A DNA stretch of 64,000 bases, taken from positions 1,364,001 through 1,428,000 of the forward strand of contig NZ_AP022616.1 in assembly GCF_010731115.1 (NCBI RefSeq), in the 5' to 3' direction. This DNA is from Mycolicibacterium phocaicum. GTDB lineage: Bacteria > Actinomycetota > Actinomycetes > Mycobacteriales > Mycobacteriaceae. This document shows positions 18,990 to 27,378 of this stretch, piece by piece; within the stretch, counting starts at the first letter, position 1; every line of letters starts with the position of its first letter. The translations under genes and the position numbers were made by a program. The notes under the pieces were generated by a model. It saw only the letters and a program-made list of their open reading frames with translations. It was not told where the DNA came from and ran no database searches.

Positions 18990-20366
18990 ATGGAGCACTA
19001 CGACCTCACCATCATCGGAACCGGCTCGGGCAACAGCGTGCTCGACGAGCGGTACGACGGCCTGAAGGTCGCGATCTGCGAGCAGGGCACCTTCGGCGGC
19101 ACCTGCCTCAACGTCGGGTGCATCCCCACCAAGATGTTCGTCTACGCCGCCGACGTGGCCCAGACCATCCGGCACAGCGCGACGTTCGGCGTCGACTCGC
19201 ATCTCGACGGCGTGCGCTGGCCCGACATCGTCGAGCGCGTCTTCGGCCGGATCGACCCGATCGCGGCCGGCGGCGAGGAGTACCGCCGCGGACTGCCGAA
19301 CGTCACGGTCTACGGCAGCCACACGCGCTTCGGGCCGACGCTGCCCGACGGCACCTACACGTTGCGGACCGCCGCAGGAGATGAGTTCAGCTCCGACAAG
19401 GTGGTCATCGCCGCGGGCTCGCGCAGCTGGATTCCCCCGACCATCGCCGGCTCCGGCGTCCCGTACTTCACCAGCGACGACATCATGCGTATCCCCGCGC
19501 TGCCGGAGCATCTGGTCATCATCGGCGGCGGCTTCATCTCGGTGGAGTTCGCGCATGTGTTCTCGTCACTCGGATCGAAGGTGACGATCGTCCTGCGCGG
19601 CGACCGGCTGCTGCGGCGCTGCGACGAGGAGATCTGCCGGCGGTTCAGCACGGTGGTCGGCAAGAAATGGGACCTGCGGACCCAGGAGAACGTCGTCGGC
19701 GCGCAACGCGATGGTGACGGCGTCGTGCTCGAGTTCGATGACGGCGAGACCCTGCGCGCCGACGCCCTGTTGGTTGCCACGGGCCGCGTGCCCAACGGCG
19801 ATCTGCTCGACGTGCAACTCGCCGGAGTGGGCCTCGACGACGACGGCTACGTCGTCGTCGACGAGTTCCAACGCACCACGGCCCGTGGGATTTTCGCGCT
19901 GGGTGACGTGTCGTCGCACCACCAGCTCAAGCACGTGGCCAACCACGAGGCCCGGACCGTTAAGGAGAACCTGCTGCGCGACTGGGACGGCGAGCTGGTG
20001 GCCAGCGACCACCGGTTCGTGCCCGCCGCGGTGTTCACCGACCCGCAGGTCGCGATGGTCGGCATGAACGAAGCCGAGGCGCGCGCAGCCGGCTTCGACG
20101 TCGTGGTCAAGGTGCAGGAGTATGGCGACACCGCGTACGGCTGGGCCATGGAAGACACCACGGGCATCGTCAAACTGATCGGCGAGCGCGGCACCGGCCG
20201 GATTCTGGGCGCGCACCTGATGGGGTATCAGGCGTCGTCGCTGATTCAGCCCCTGATCCAGGCGATGTCGTTCGGGCAGCGGGCACAGGACGTGGCCCGC
20301 GGCCAGTACTGGATTCACCCGGCGCTGTCCGAGGTCATCGAGAACGCGCTGCTCGGCTTGATCTGA
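18990..20366 (+). CDS. mtr: Mycothione reductase
   Basis: 458 residues. FAD-dependent pyridine-nucleotide disulfide oxidoreductase with redox-active [13 protein letters not shown] (Cys39 and Cys44), NADPH-binding [18 protein letters not shown], and a C-terminal dimer interface ending [14 protein letters not shown]. It reduces mycothiol disulfide, keeping the actinobacterial thiol buffer reduced. Length and the [15 protein letters not shown] terminus are those of mycobacterial Mtr. ATG 18990 is four bases after the hydrolase stop. Confidence 0.97.
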   Translation: MEHYDLTIIGTGSGNSVLDERYDGLKVAICEQGTFGGTCLNVGCIPTKMFVYAADVAQTIRHSATFGVDSHLDGVRWPDIVERVFGRIDPIAAGGEEYRRGLPNVTVYGSHTRFGPTLPDGTYTLRTAAGDEFSSDKVVIAAGSRSWIPPTIAGSGVPYFTSDDIMRIPALPEHLVIIGGGFISVEFAHVFSSLGSKVTIVLRGDRLLRRCDEEICRRFSTVVGKKWDLRTQENVVGAQRDGDGVVLEFDDGETLRADALLVATGRVPNGDLLDVQLAGVGLDDDGYVVVDEFQRTTARGIFALGDVSSHHQLKHVANHEARTVKENLLRDWDGELVASDHRFVPAAVFTDPQVAMVGMNEAEARAAGFDVVVKVQEYGDTAYGWAMEDTTGIVKLIGERGTGRILGAHLMGYQASSLIQPLIQAMSFGQRAQDVARGQYWIHPALSEVIENALLGLI

Positions 20367-20394
20367 CGCCGTGCCGGTCGCTGTGAAGAATGGC

Positions 20395-20400
20395 TAGATT
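20395..20400 (+). promoter_or_regulatory. Candidate -10 box (TAGATT) for leaderless ArsR gene
   Basis: TAGATT ends six bases before ATG 20407 and fits the mycobacterial TANNNT box. No Shine-Dalgarno sequence precedes the gene. Confidence 0.55.
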
Positions 20401-20406
20401 GTGCTG

Positions 20407-20751
20407 ATGAGCGACTCGGATGCAGCCGCAAAGGTCGACTCGGCGAAAGTCGATTCGGCGAAGTCTGCTCGTGCCGACGTCGACACCGCGGCATGGTCGA
20501 TACGGTTCGAACTGCTCTCGGACCCGCATCGTCTGGACATCCTGCTCGCGCTGCACCGCGCTCCCGGAATCTGCGTGGGCGATCTCGCCGCCGCGGTCGG
20601 CCGATCAGAGAACTCGGTCTCCCAGGCACTGCGCGTGCTGCGTAGCCAGCACTGGGTGACGGCCACCCGCGTGGGACGCACCGTGAGCTACCGCCTGGCC
20701 GATGACACCGTGCACGAACTGCTGCACTGGCTCGGCGCCCAGCACGGGTGA
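20407..20751 (+). CDS. ArsR/SmtB-family repressor, probable nickel/cobalt sensor for nicT
   Basis: 114 residues. After a low-complexity N terminus with repeated AKVDS units, a winged helix follows: FELLSDPHRLDILLALH, recognition helix SENSVSQALRVLRSQHWV, and wing TRVGRTVSYRL. The C-terminal helix has three His (about 103, 107 and 113) plus acidic residues, consistent with an alpha-5-type metal site; one Cys (56) is present. Placed 116 bases before nicT with a dyad between them, it is best read as the Ni/Co-responsive repressor, similar in setting to other ArsR-permease pairs. ATG 20407 fits a leaderless start; GTG 20401 is the alternative. Confidence 0.82.
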   Translation: MSDSDAAAKVDSAKVDSAKSARADVDTAAWSIRFELLSDPHRLDILLALHRAPGICVGDLAAAVGRSENSVSQALRVLRSQHWVTATRVGRTVSYRLADDTVHELLHWLGAQHG

Positions 20752-20761
20752 TCTCAAATAT

Positions 20762-20785
20762 CTGTTCACGTGGACAGGTGAACAG
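20762..20785. promoter_or_regulatory. Dyad operator candidate upstream of nicT
   Basis: Perfect inverted repeat CTGTTCAC (20762-20769) and GTGAACAG (20778-20785) with an eight-base centre; the left arm plus centre, CTGTTCACGTGGACAG, is itself a near-palindrome. It lies between the ArsR stop and nicT and is the likely ArsR binding site. Confidence 0.65.
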
Positions 20786-20819
20786 GTGGTGGATAGCCTG
20801 ATCCGAAAGTGCTCCTGAG

Positions 20820-20859
20820 CCCCGATCGTGGGTGCCCGCACGGAAACACCACGATGGGG
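20820..20859 (+). promoter_or_regulatory. Leader hairpin burying the nicT Shine-Dalgarno sequence
   Basis: CCCC-ATCGTGG-TG (20820-20834, with single G bulges at 20824 and 20832) pairs with CACCACGATGGGG (20847-20859). The GGGGA at 20856-20860, seven bases before the nicT ATG, is the Shine-Dalgarno sequence and is mostly inside the right arm. It could be a translational control element; no known riboswitch class is recognised. Confidence 0.55.
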
Positions 20860-20867
20860 ATGGTCAC

Positions 20868-22031
20868 ATGTCAACCAGCGGCCTGACCGATCGAACCGCA
20901 TCCGGGCTCACCCAGTTCCGCCGCAGCCTGTCGCGGGGCGACAGGAAATCCCTTTGGGGGATGTACGGATTCATCGTCACACTGCACGTTGTCGGCTTCG
21001 TGGTCCTGTTCGCCTTCGTCGTACCCAACAACTATCAGCTGGGCGGCGACCATCCGGTCTTCACGGTGGGCGTGGGAATCCTGGCCTACACCCTCGGGCT
21101 GAGGCATGCCTTCGACGCCGACCACATCGCGGCGGTCGACAACACCACCCGCAAGCTGATCGCTGACAACCTCGAGAACAGGATGGATCGCAAGCCGCTC
21201 TCGGTGGGGTTCTGGTTCTCCCTCGGGCACTCGACGATCGTGTTCGCCCTGTCGTTGCTGCTGGCACTGGGGGTCAAGGCTCTCGTCGGGCCCGTCGAAG
21301 ACGAACAGTCCACTCTGCACACTGTCACCGCCCTGATCGGCCCGTCCGTCTCGGGCATCTTTCTGTGGATCCTGGGCATCCTCAATCTCGTTGCCCTGGT
21401 AGGCATCGTCAAGGTCTTCCGGGACATCCGCCGCGGCCACTACGACGAGGCGGCCCTGGAAAAGCACCTCGACTCCCGCGGCTTCATGAACCGCTTCCTC
21501 GGCGGCTTGACCAAATCCGTGACCAAGCCCTGGCACATCTACCCGATCGGCGTGCTCTTCGGGCTCGGGTTCGACACCGCCACCGAAATCGGCCTGCTGG
21601 TGCTCGCGGGCGGCGCTGCGGCGTTCAGCCTGCCCTTCTACGCCGTGCTGGTACTACCGATCCTGTTCGCGGCCGGAATGTGCCTGATGGACACCACCGA
21701 TGGCGTGTTCATGAACTACGCCTACGGCTGGGCTTTCGCCAAACCGGTACGCAAGGTCTTCTACAACCTGACCATCACCTCGATCTCCGTCGCCGTCGCA
21801 CTGGTGATCGGCACCATCGAACTCGTCGGCGTCATCGCCGAGCGCCTGGGAATCGACGCGGGGCCCCTGGCCTGGATTGCCAACATCAACCTCGACTTCG
21901 TCGGCTACGGCATCGTCGCCCTGTTCGTGGTCTCGTGGCTCACCGCGCTGGCCGTCTGGCGTTTCGGCAACGTCGAGGCCCGCTGGTCGGCGAAACTCAC
22001 CAACGAGCCCGCCTTCGCGGACCCCGCGTAG
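20868..22031 (+). CDS. nicT: High-affinity nickel/cobalt permease, NiCoT family
   Basis: 387 residues, about eight membrane segments. The NiCoT signature RHAFDADHIAAVDN is at 79-92, followed by KPLSVGFWFSLGHSTIVF and LGFDTATEIGLL, the three motifs that define the family and bind metal. It imports Ni(II) and/or Co(II) for urease, hydrogenase or cobalamin. ATG 20868 with GGGGA at seven bases. Upstream lie an ArsR gene, a dyad and a leader hairpin, so control at both transcription and translation is plausible. The neighbouring cob genes fit a cobalt role (inference). Confidence 0.95.
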   Translation: MSTSGLTDRTASGLTQFRRSLSRGDRKSLWGMYGFIVTLHVVGFVVLFAFVVPNNYQLGGDHPVFTVGVGILAYTLGLRHAFDADHIAAVDNTTRKLIADNLENRMDRKPLSVGFWFSLGHSTIVFALSLLLALGVKALVGPVEDEQSTLHTVTALIGPSVSGIFLWILGILNLVALVGIVKVFRDIRRGHYDEAALEKHLDSRGFMNRFLGGLTKSVTKPWHIYPIGVLFGLGFDTATEIGLLVLAGGAAAFSLPFYAVLVLPILFAAGMCLMDTTDGVFMNYAYGWAFAKPVRKVFYNLTITSISVAVALVIGTIELVGVIAERLGIDAGPLAWIANINLDFVGYGIVALFVVSWLTALAVWRFGNVEARWSAKLTNEPAFADPA

Positions 22032-22063
22032 CGGCGACAAAAACGTATGGCGGGTAAGGCAAT

Positions 22064-25000
22064 TCAGCCCAGCAGTTCGCGAATGTCGGAGGCGGTGATC
22101 GCCGTGCCGAACATGTCGCCGTCGTCGATCACCGCGGCGAACAGCGCGCGCTTGCGCTCCTGCAGCGCGATCACCTTCTCCTCGATGGTGTTCTCGGACA
22201 CCAGCCGGTAGACGTTCACCGGCCGCTGCTGGCCGATGCGGTGCGCGCGGTCGACGGCCTGCGCTTCGGCGGCCGGGCTCCACCACGGGTCGCACAGGAA
22301 GCAGTAGTCGGCCGCGGTGAGGTTGAGTCCGAAACCACCGGCTTTCAGACTGATCAGGAACACCTTGGTCCGCCCGCCGCTGAAATCGTCGATGGCCTGC
22401 GCCCGGCCCCGCGCGTCCACCGATCCGTCCAGATAGCTGTACTCGATCCCGGCCGCGTCCAAGCGGTCGCGCAGGATCGCCAGAAAACCGGTGAACTGGC
22501 TGAACACCAGCGCGCTGTGATCCTCGGCGACCAGCTGGTCCAGTTGCTCGATCAGGAAGTCCACCTTCGTGGACCCGGCCTCCATGGTCTCGGCATCGAC
22601 GAGCCCGGGATGCAGACTGAGCTGCCGCAGCAGGGTGAGCGACCGGAAGATCTGGAACCGGTTCTTCTCCCATTCCCCCAGCAGCCCGAGCACCTTCTGC
22701 CGCTCGCGCGCCAGCCGGGTGTCGTAGATCCTGCGGTGTTTGGCCGACAGCTCGATGGCCAGCACCTGCTCCTGCTTGGGCGGCAGCTCCTTGACGACCT
22801 GATCCTTGGTGCGGCGCAACAACACCGGCTTGATCCGGCGCCGCAGCAGCGCCAGGCGACCGGGCTCGCCGTCGGACTCGATGGGCTTGCGGAAGTAGCG
22901 CTCGAAGATCTTGGGGCTGGGAAACAGGCCCGGGACCGTGATCGACAGCAGCGACCACAGCTCCATCAGGTTGTTCTCCATCGGCGTGCCGGTGATGGCC
23001 AGTTTGAACGGCGCATCGAGGCGACGCGCGCACTGGTGCGTCTTGCTGTGGTGATTTTTCACGAACTGTGCCTCGTCGAGAATCATTCCGGCCCAGGCGA
23101 TTTCGCGGTACTTGTCATTGTCGATCCGCAGCAGCGTGTAGGTCGTGACGACGATGTCGGCCGCGGCGACCTGCTCGGCGATGGGCACCGCACCGCGGGC
23201 TTCGGTACTCGACACGACGACGGTGGTGAGCCCGGGGGCGAACTTCGCGCACTCGGCGGCCCAGTTGGAGGCCACGCTGGTCGGGGCCACGACGAGAAAC
23301 TTGCCGGCACCCTGCTCGACGGCGCGGCTGATCAGGGCCAGGGTCTGGACCGTCTTGCCGAGCCCCATGTCGTCGCCCAGCACACCGCCGAGTCCGTTGT
23401 CCCACAGGAACGCCAGCCAGTTGAGCCCGTCGCGCTGGTAGTCGCGCAGCTCGGCCTGCAGCCCGGCAGGCGTGGACACGGCAACGGGCGGTTGTGCGGC
23501 GGCCAGCCGGGCCATGTTGTCGCGCCACTGCGCCAGTTCCCGGTCGACGACGCCGAGGCCCAGCAGCTCGTCCCACAACGTCGCGTTGAGCGACGCCGCG
23601 TTCACCCGGTCGCCGTCGAGCTCCCCCAGCGCCTGGGCTTCCTCGATCAGTGACCGCAACTTGAGCAGCTCGGGGGTGTCGAGCCGGAAGTAGACCCCGT
23701 TCGACAGCAGCATGTGGGTGGCGCCGAGGGCCAGTTCGGCGATGACGGCCGACAGCGCCACGGGATGGCCGTCGACGTCGATGGTGATGTGCAGGTCGAA
23801 CCAGTCCTGCGCCGGCGCCTCGTCGGAGGACGCGGTGCCGAAGCCGAGTTGCGCGCCGGCGACCGAGCGCCGGAATGCCGAGGCCCGCTCATCGATCTCG
23901 ACGATGAGCTGTTCGTACCCGGCGAGCTGCGGCAGCACCTCGTGACACAACACCGCGATCTGGGGCAGGGACAGCCGGCGCGACAGCAACAGCGAGGCCA
24001 GCGGGTCGGCCGTCTCCGACAGACCCGAAATCAGTTCCAGCGCCGGCGCGATCGCCCGCCACATCGCGTCCTCGGCGGCGTTGTCGCGGATACCGCTCGT
24101 GCGCGTGACGCCGACCGCGTCGAATTCCTGGCGCTGCCCGTTCACCTCGTAGCGGGTGCGCCACTTCACGTGACCGTCCACGTCGCCGGCCGTGATGCTC
24201 AGGACGGGCAGCGGCCCCACGATGTCCGGTTCGGCGAACAGGCCCTCGGGCATGTCGACGGCCACCGTCCGGCGCAGCCGCGGCAGCACGTCCACCGCGA
24301 ACTCCGACAGCGCCTCGGGCGGAATCTGTACTTTCTCACCGCCGGCGATCAGCCTGAGCAGCGTGGGACCGGGCGCAAGCGCAAAGGCGCCGAGATGCAG
24401 GATGCCGTCCACCAGTTGGTGGAAACCATGCGGCGTCGGGGTGCCCACCAGCCCGATGCCCTGGGGCGACCGCGGTTCGCCATCGACGACGAGCACCGTC
24501 GACATCTGCGCGCCGCCGGTGTCCGACACCGCGAAGTCCAGCCGCAACCGGACGTCCTTGGCGAGCTCCACCGCCCGGATCTGCGCGCCGGGAAGCAGCG
24601 TGACGCCGGCCTCGACCGCCTGCTCCAGATCGGCCCAAAAGCTCTGTCCCACAGCCGAAAGCACCAACTGGTCGCTGCTGTACGGATAGTAACCGGGCAC
24701 CGCGAGCACCAACGCCCGCAGCGCGCTGTACTGGTCCCGGTCGAACTCACCCGGATCGGCCGTGTCGAACAGGCGCCGCCAGTTGATGCCGCTCTTGATC
24801 CAGTTTCCACGCTTGCCGACCGTCAGCGCCCGAAGCGTCGCGATCGGCGTCGTGTGGTACCGGCCTGCCGGCAGCATCCCGAACTCCAGGGCCAGCGGCT
24901 TGCCGCCCGTGTCGGTGTCGGCGCCCGTCATCTCGTCCAGCAGCGAACCCAGCACCACCTGCCAGCGTTGCGGGGCCGCGCGGTCGGGTGCGCTCGGGAT

Positions 25001-25300
25001 CGCCGCCAACAGCAGGGCCACCGCATGCTTGCAATACCGCCCCACCGGGCAGGTACAGACCGTGTACTCGATCTCCAGTCCGGTGCGGGGGCCCGACAAC
25101 GCCACTTCGACGTCGTAGTACTCGGACTTCGAACCCAGGCACGAGCCGGTGAGTGTGCCATCGACCGGGTCGTACCTGGCGGCGACCACGCGCCCCTGGT
25201 TGGCGTAGGTCTCGCCGCGGGCCAGCGTCTGTGCGTTGAAGGCACGAAGCAACTCGTGTGGCGCGAGCGCCAGCCCGGCCGTCGAGTCCGTGCCTTTCAT
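22064..25300 (-). CDS. SWIM zinc-finger SNF2-family helicase (HelZ-like)
   Basis: 1078 residues. A SWIM zinc finger is at 82-92 (CTCPVGRYCKH). The large middle region matches the bacterial SNF2 N-terminal domain. The motor has Walker A DDMGLGKTVQTL near 643, LDEAQF near 742, and motif VI AVDRAHRIGQQRPVNVYRL near 1010. It is probably a DNA-dependent ATPase acting on nucleoprotein; the cellular role of this bacterial class is unclear. ATG 25300 has no Shine-Dalgarno sequence but TATCGT ends six bases upstream. From memory the M. tuberculosis counterpart helZ lies elsewhere, so this is a lineage-specific location. Confidence 0.92.
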   Translation of the reverse strand: MKGTDSTAGLALAPHELLRAFNAQTLARGETYANQGRVVAARYDPVDGTLTGSCLGSKSEYYDVEVALSGPRTGLEIEYTVCTCPVGRYCKHAVALLLAAIPSAPDRAAPQRWQVVLGSLLDEMTGADTDTGGKPLALEFGMLPAGRYHTTPIATLRALTVGKRGNWIKSGINWRRLFDTADPGEFDRDQYSALRALVLAVPGYYPYSSDQLVLSAVGQSFWADLEQAVEAGVTLLPGAQIRAVELAKDVRLRLDFAVSDTGGAQMSTVLVVDGEPRSPQGIGLVGTPTPHGFHQLVDGILHLGAFALAPGPTLLRLIAGGEKVQIPPEALSEFAVDVLPRLRRTVAVDMPEGLFAEPDIVGPLPVLSITAGDVDGHVKWRTRYEVNGQRQEFDAVGVTRTSGIRDNAAEDAMWRAIAPALELISGLSETADPLASLLLSRRLSLPQIAVLCHEVLPQLAGYEQLIVEIDERASAFRRSVAGAQLGFGTASSDEAPAQDWFDLHITIDVDGHPVALSAVIAELALGATHMLLSNGVYFRLDTPELLKLRSLIEEAQALGELDGDRVNAASLNATLWDELLGLGVVDRELAQWRDNMARLAAAQPPVAVSTPAGLQAELRDYQRDGLNWLAFLWDNGLGGVLGDDMGLGKTVQTLALISRAVEQGAGKFLVVAPTSVASNWAAECAKFAPGLTTVVVSSTEARGAVPIAEQVAAADIVVTTYTLLRIDNDKYREIAWAGMILDEAQFVKNHHSKTHQCARRLDAPFKLAITGTPMENNLMELWSLLSITVPGLFPSPKIFERYFRKPIESDGEPGRLALLRRRIKPVLLRRTKDQVVKELPPKQEQVLAIELSAKHRRIYDTRLARERQKVLGLLGEWEKNRFQIFRSLTLLRQLSLHPGLVDAETMEAGSTKVDFLIEQLDQLVAEDHSALVFSQFTGFLAILRDRLDAAGIEYSYLDGSVDARGRAQAIDDFSGGRTKVFLISLKAGGFGLNLTAADYCFLCDPWWSPAAEAQAVDRAHRIGQQRPVNVYRLVSENTIEEKVIALQERKRALFAAVIDDGDMFGTAITASDIRELLG

Positions 25301-25306
25301 GTCGTC

Positions 25307-25312
25307 ACGATA
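25307..25312 (-). promoter_or_regulatory. Candidate -10 box (TATCGT) for leaderless SNF2 helicase gene
   Basis: On the minus strand TATCGT is followed by GACGAC and then the ATG at 25300, the spacing of a leaderless mycobacterial promoter. Confidence 0.55.
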
Positions 25313-25370
25313 ACGGCCGGGACCGACAGGTACAGGTCCCGTCGCTTCGCTCGCCCCAGCGGCCGGCCGG

Positions 25371-25907
25371 TCACCAGGTACTGCTGCGCAGCACGATCTC
25401 GTTGGCGACCTGGGCGGTGAATTCCTCGGCACTGCGCCGGCCCGTCAGCTCCGACATCCGGAACTCGCCATAGATGAAGCGTTGCCCGGCTTGCGCCCGC
25501 GCCCGGGCGTCGGCGCTGGTGACGACGACGGTGGTGTTGATCTCCACCGGCGGGCACCCGTCGCCCGAGTCGCCGGCGGCGCGCGGATGGCTACCGTCGA
25601 CGGCCACCAGCGCGGTGAACCGGTCCAGCCGGGTGGCCGCCAGCTGCCAGGCCAGCTCTCCCGCGCCGCCGTCGGCGAACAACAGTGCCCACTTCACCCC
25701 GAGCGTATCCAGAATGCCGACAACCGAATTCACGGTCAGCCGGTCATCGGCCTCGATCACCACGGTGCGTAGCGATGCGGTGTGCAGCAATTCGCACAGG
25801 GCGCCCGTCGCCGGCTTGGTCGTGAGCATGACGACTGTCGTGGCGGCGTCGGGGCCAGACACGTCGACGGTGGCGCCGAAACCGTCGACGGTCGGGATGA
25901 TTGGCAT
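25371..25907 (-). CDS. Alpha/beta-hydrolase-like protein lacking the nucleophile Ser
   Basis: 178 residues. The pattern of core strands and the segment WALLFADGGAGELAWQLAAT, then FTALVAVDGSHPRAAG, matches an alpha/beta hydrolase around the nucleophile elbow, but the usual GxSxG Ser position is Asp/Gly (ADGGAG), and the protein is short for the fold. It is therefore more likely a binding protein or degenerate enzyme. No signal peptide. ATG 25907 has TACGGT ending six bases upstream, so it may have its own leaderless promoter although it lies 43 bases behind the Gly/Cys-tailed gene. Confidence 0.65.
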   Translation of the reverse strand: MPIIPTVDGFGATVDVSGPDAATTVVMLTTKPATGALCELLHTASLRTVVIEADDRLTVNSVVGILDTLGVKWALLFADGGAGELAWQLAATRLDRFTALVAVDGSHPRAAGDSGDGCPPVEINTTVVVTSADARARAQAGQRFIYGEFRMSELTGRRSAEEFTAQVANEIVLRSSTW

Positions 25908-25913
25908 GACGCC

Positions 25914-25919
25914 ACCGTA
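25914..25919 (-). promoter_or_regulatory. Candidate -10 box (TACGGT) for leaderless hydrolase-like gene
   Basis: Minus-strand TACGGT, then GGCGTC, then ATG 25907. No Shine-Dalgarno sequence. Confidence 0.5.
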
Positions 25920-25950
25920 GCGAACACCACCGGACCGCCGGTACCGATAT

Positions 25951-26271
25951 TCAGCAGCCGCCACCACCGCCGCAGCCACCACCGCCCCCGCAACCGCCAC
26001 CACCGCAACCCCCGCCACCGCCGCAGCCGCTTGAGCCACCGCCGTCCGAGCACGCGGACCCGCCGGCGTCCCAGCCGCCACCATCGGAGCCGACGTAGCC
26101 GTAGCCGTAGGCGCCGGCCGCCCCCGCGCGCCGGCCTGGCCCCGGGCGGCGGCGGGGCTGCTTCCGGCCCATCACGATGGCCATGCCGACGATGATGCCC
26201 ACGATCGCGAAGCACACGATCATCGGGATCCACGAGGATTCGTTCTTTGCGGCGGCGAGTGCAACGTTCAT
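25951..26271 (-). CDS. Small membrane protein with a Gly/Cys-only C-terminal tail
   Basis: 106 residues. One membrane segment at about 14-35 (WIPMIVCFAIVGIIVGMAIV), a basic stretch (RKQPRRRPGPGRR), a Gly/Tyr linker, and a tail in which residues 83-106 are only Gly and Cys with Cys every five or six positions (83, 89, 94, 100 and the final 106). Similar Gly/Cys tails end TIGR04222-type membrane proteins; their purpose is unknown, with metal binding, cross-linking or lipidation all possible. ATG 26271 has GGAG six bases upstream. It is the second gene of a small operon. Confidence 0.75.
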   Translation of the reverse strand: MNVALAAAKNESSWIPMIVCFAIVGIIVGMAIVMGRKQPRRRPGPGRRAGAAGAYGYGYVGSDGGGWDAGGSACSDGGGSSGCGGGGGCGGGGCGGGGGCGGGGGC

Positions 26272-26294
26272 GATCTGCTCCGTCCTCTCGTCAC

Positions 26295-26564
26295 TCAGGC
26301 CGTCGGCCGCGAGTTCAGGTCCCGGTAGGCCCGGCCGATGGTCGGCGCACTCCCGTGCCGGTGCTGCCCGTCCTGGCACTGCGTATTCACCATCACGGCG
26401 ATGTCGCAGGGATGGTCGGTCATTGCCGCGTCCACGGGCGTCGGCAGCACTGGCGCCGGCACGAATTCGGTTGCGCTCCAGAAGGACCCGAGGGGGCCGA
26501 GCGCGACCACGACACTGGCCACGACGGAGACCGCCGCCCGGGAGAAATAGGTGTTCGGGTACAT
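26295..26564 (-). CDS. Small exported peptide with two Cys, unknown family
   Basis: 89 residues. Residues 1-30 look like a signal sequence (SRAAVSVVASVVVALGPLG), followed by a Pro-rich stretch and a mature part with Cys53 and Cys63 (HPCDIAVMVNTQCQDG) that could form a disulfide. I recognise no family. The start ATG 26564 has a strong GAGGAGGT four bases upstream, which makes translation credible. The Gly/Cys-tailed membrane protein begins 23 bases downstream on the same strand, and the response regulator gene diverges upstream. Confidence 0.65.
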   Translation of the reverse strand: MYPNTYFSRAAVSVVASVVVALGPLGSFWSATEFVPAPVLPTPVDAAMTDHPCDIAVMVNTQCQDGQHRHGSAPTIGRAYRDLNSRPTA

Positions 26565-26705
26565 CGTGACCTCCTCGTGCCTGTTGCTGAGCACATGGTT
26601 TCCGCGCGCCGGGTCCACCGGAAGACGCCGCGGCCCGCGCCGGGTCTTTCCTTGCACGATCCTCAGATTCAGGGCGAAATCAGCGGGTCCACCCACCACG
26701 CGCCC

Positions 26706-26711
26706 TACCAT
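26706..26711 (+). promoter_or_regulatory. Candidate -10 box (TACCAT) for leaderless response regulator gene
   Basis: TACCAT, then six bases, then ATG 26718; no Shine-Dalgarno sequence. Confidence 0.6.
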
Positions 26712-26717
26712 CGGCCC

Positions 26718-27377
26718 ATGCGCGTGCTGCTCGTCGAGGACGATCAGGGGGTCGCCGCTGCGCTCGTCGAGCTGCTGGAACAGACCGGGCTCACCGTCAC
26801 CCACACCACTCGCGGCGACGACGCACTCAATCGCGTCAAGGGCTGCGACCTCGTGTTGCTGGATTTGGGCCTGCCCGACATGGACGGGCTGGACGTGCTG
26901 CGCACGCTGCGCCGGGCGTCGACCGCACCCGTCATCATCATGACGGCACGCGACAGCGACGGCGCCGTGGTGCTGGGGCTGCGCGCCGGGGCCGACGACT
27001 ACCTGGTCAAGCCCGTCCGAAAGGCGGTGCTGCTGGCCCGGATCGAGGCCGTCATGCGACGCGTGCAGCGCGGCACCGGTCCTGTCGCGCGCCCGCCCGT
27101 GGTGGCCGGGCCGGTGACCATCGATCGCGACCGGCACGAGGTCACCGTGGCCGGACAGGCGCAGGCGCTGACCAAGACCGAGTACCAGATTCTGGCGACG
27201 CTGGCCGCCCGTCAGGGCGAGGCGGTCAGCCGCGAAGAGGTGATGCTCGAATGCTGGGGCACCGCGGTGGTGGGCCGCTCGCGGTCCCTGGATTTCTTCG
27301 TGGGCCAGATCCGGTCCAAGCTGGCCGGCATACCCCTGCACACCGTGCGCGGCTTCGGCTACCGGTTGGACCACTGA
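26718..27377 (+). CDS. OmpR-family response regulator (TctD-like)
   Basis: 219 residues. Receiver domain with acidic pocket Asp8/Asp9, phosphoacceptor Asp49 (VLLDLGLPDMDG), Thr76 and Lys98 (DDYLVKPV), then an OmpR winged helix (LTKTEYQILATLAARQGEAV, and RSKLAGIPLHTVRGFGYRL at the end). It should bind DNA when phosphorylated by the kinase encoded one base downstream. The RR-HK-binding-protein order and the sequence of both partners resemble the TctD/TctE systems that control carboxylate uptake. The leaderless ATG is supported by TACCAT at six bases. Confidence 0.93.
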   Translation: MRVLLVEDDQGVAAALVELLEQTGLTVTHTTRGDDALNRVKGCDLVLLDLGLPDMDGLDVLRTLRRASTAPVIIMTARDSDGAVVLGLRAGADDYLVKPVRKAVLLARIEAVMRRVQRGTGPVARPPVVAGPVTIDRDRHEVTVAGQAQALTKTEYQILATLAARQGEAVSREEVMLECWGTAVVGRSRSLDFFVGQIRSKLAGIPLHTVRGFGYRLDH

Positions 27378-27378
27378 C

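Noticed and set aside
20752..20867. Cobalamin or NiCo riboswitch upstream of nicT
   Set aside because: The leader is too short and lacks the conserved cores of both classes; only a hairpin that covers the Shine-Dalgarno sequence is supported.
25371..25907. Active serine hydrolase
   Set aside because: The nucleophile position reads ADGGAG with no Ser, so catalysis by the usual triad is not supported.
25951..26271. Gly/Cys tail as an artefact of frameshift or a simple repeat
   Set aside because: The tail is continuous with a good membrane segment, has a ribosome site and ends in a normal stop; similar tails are known on other membrane proteins.
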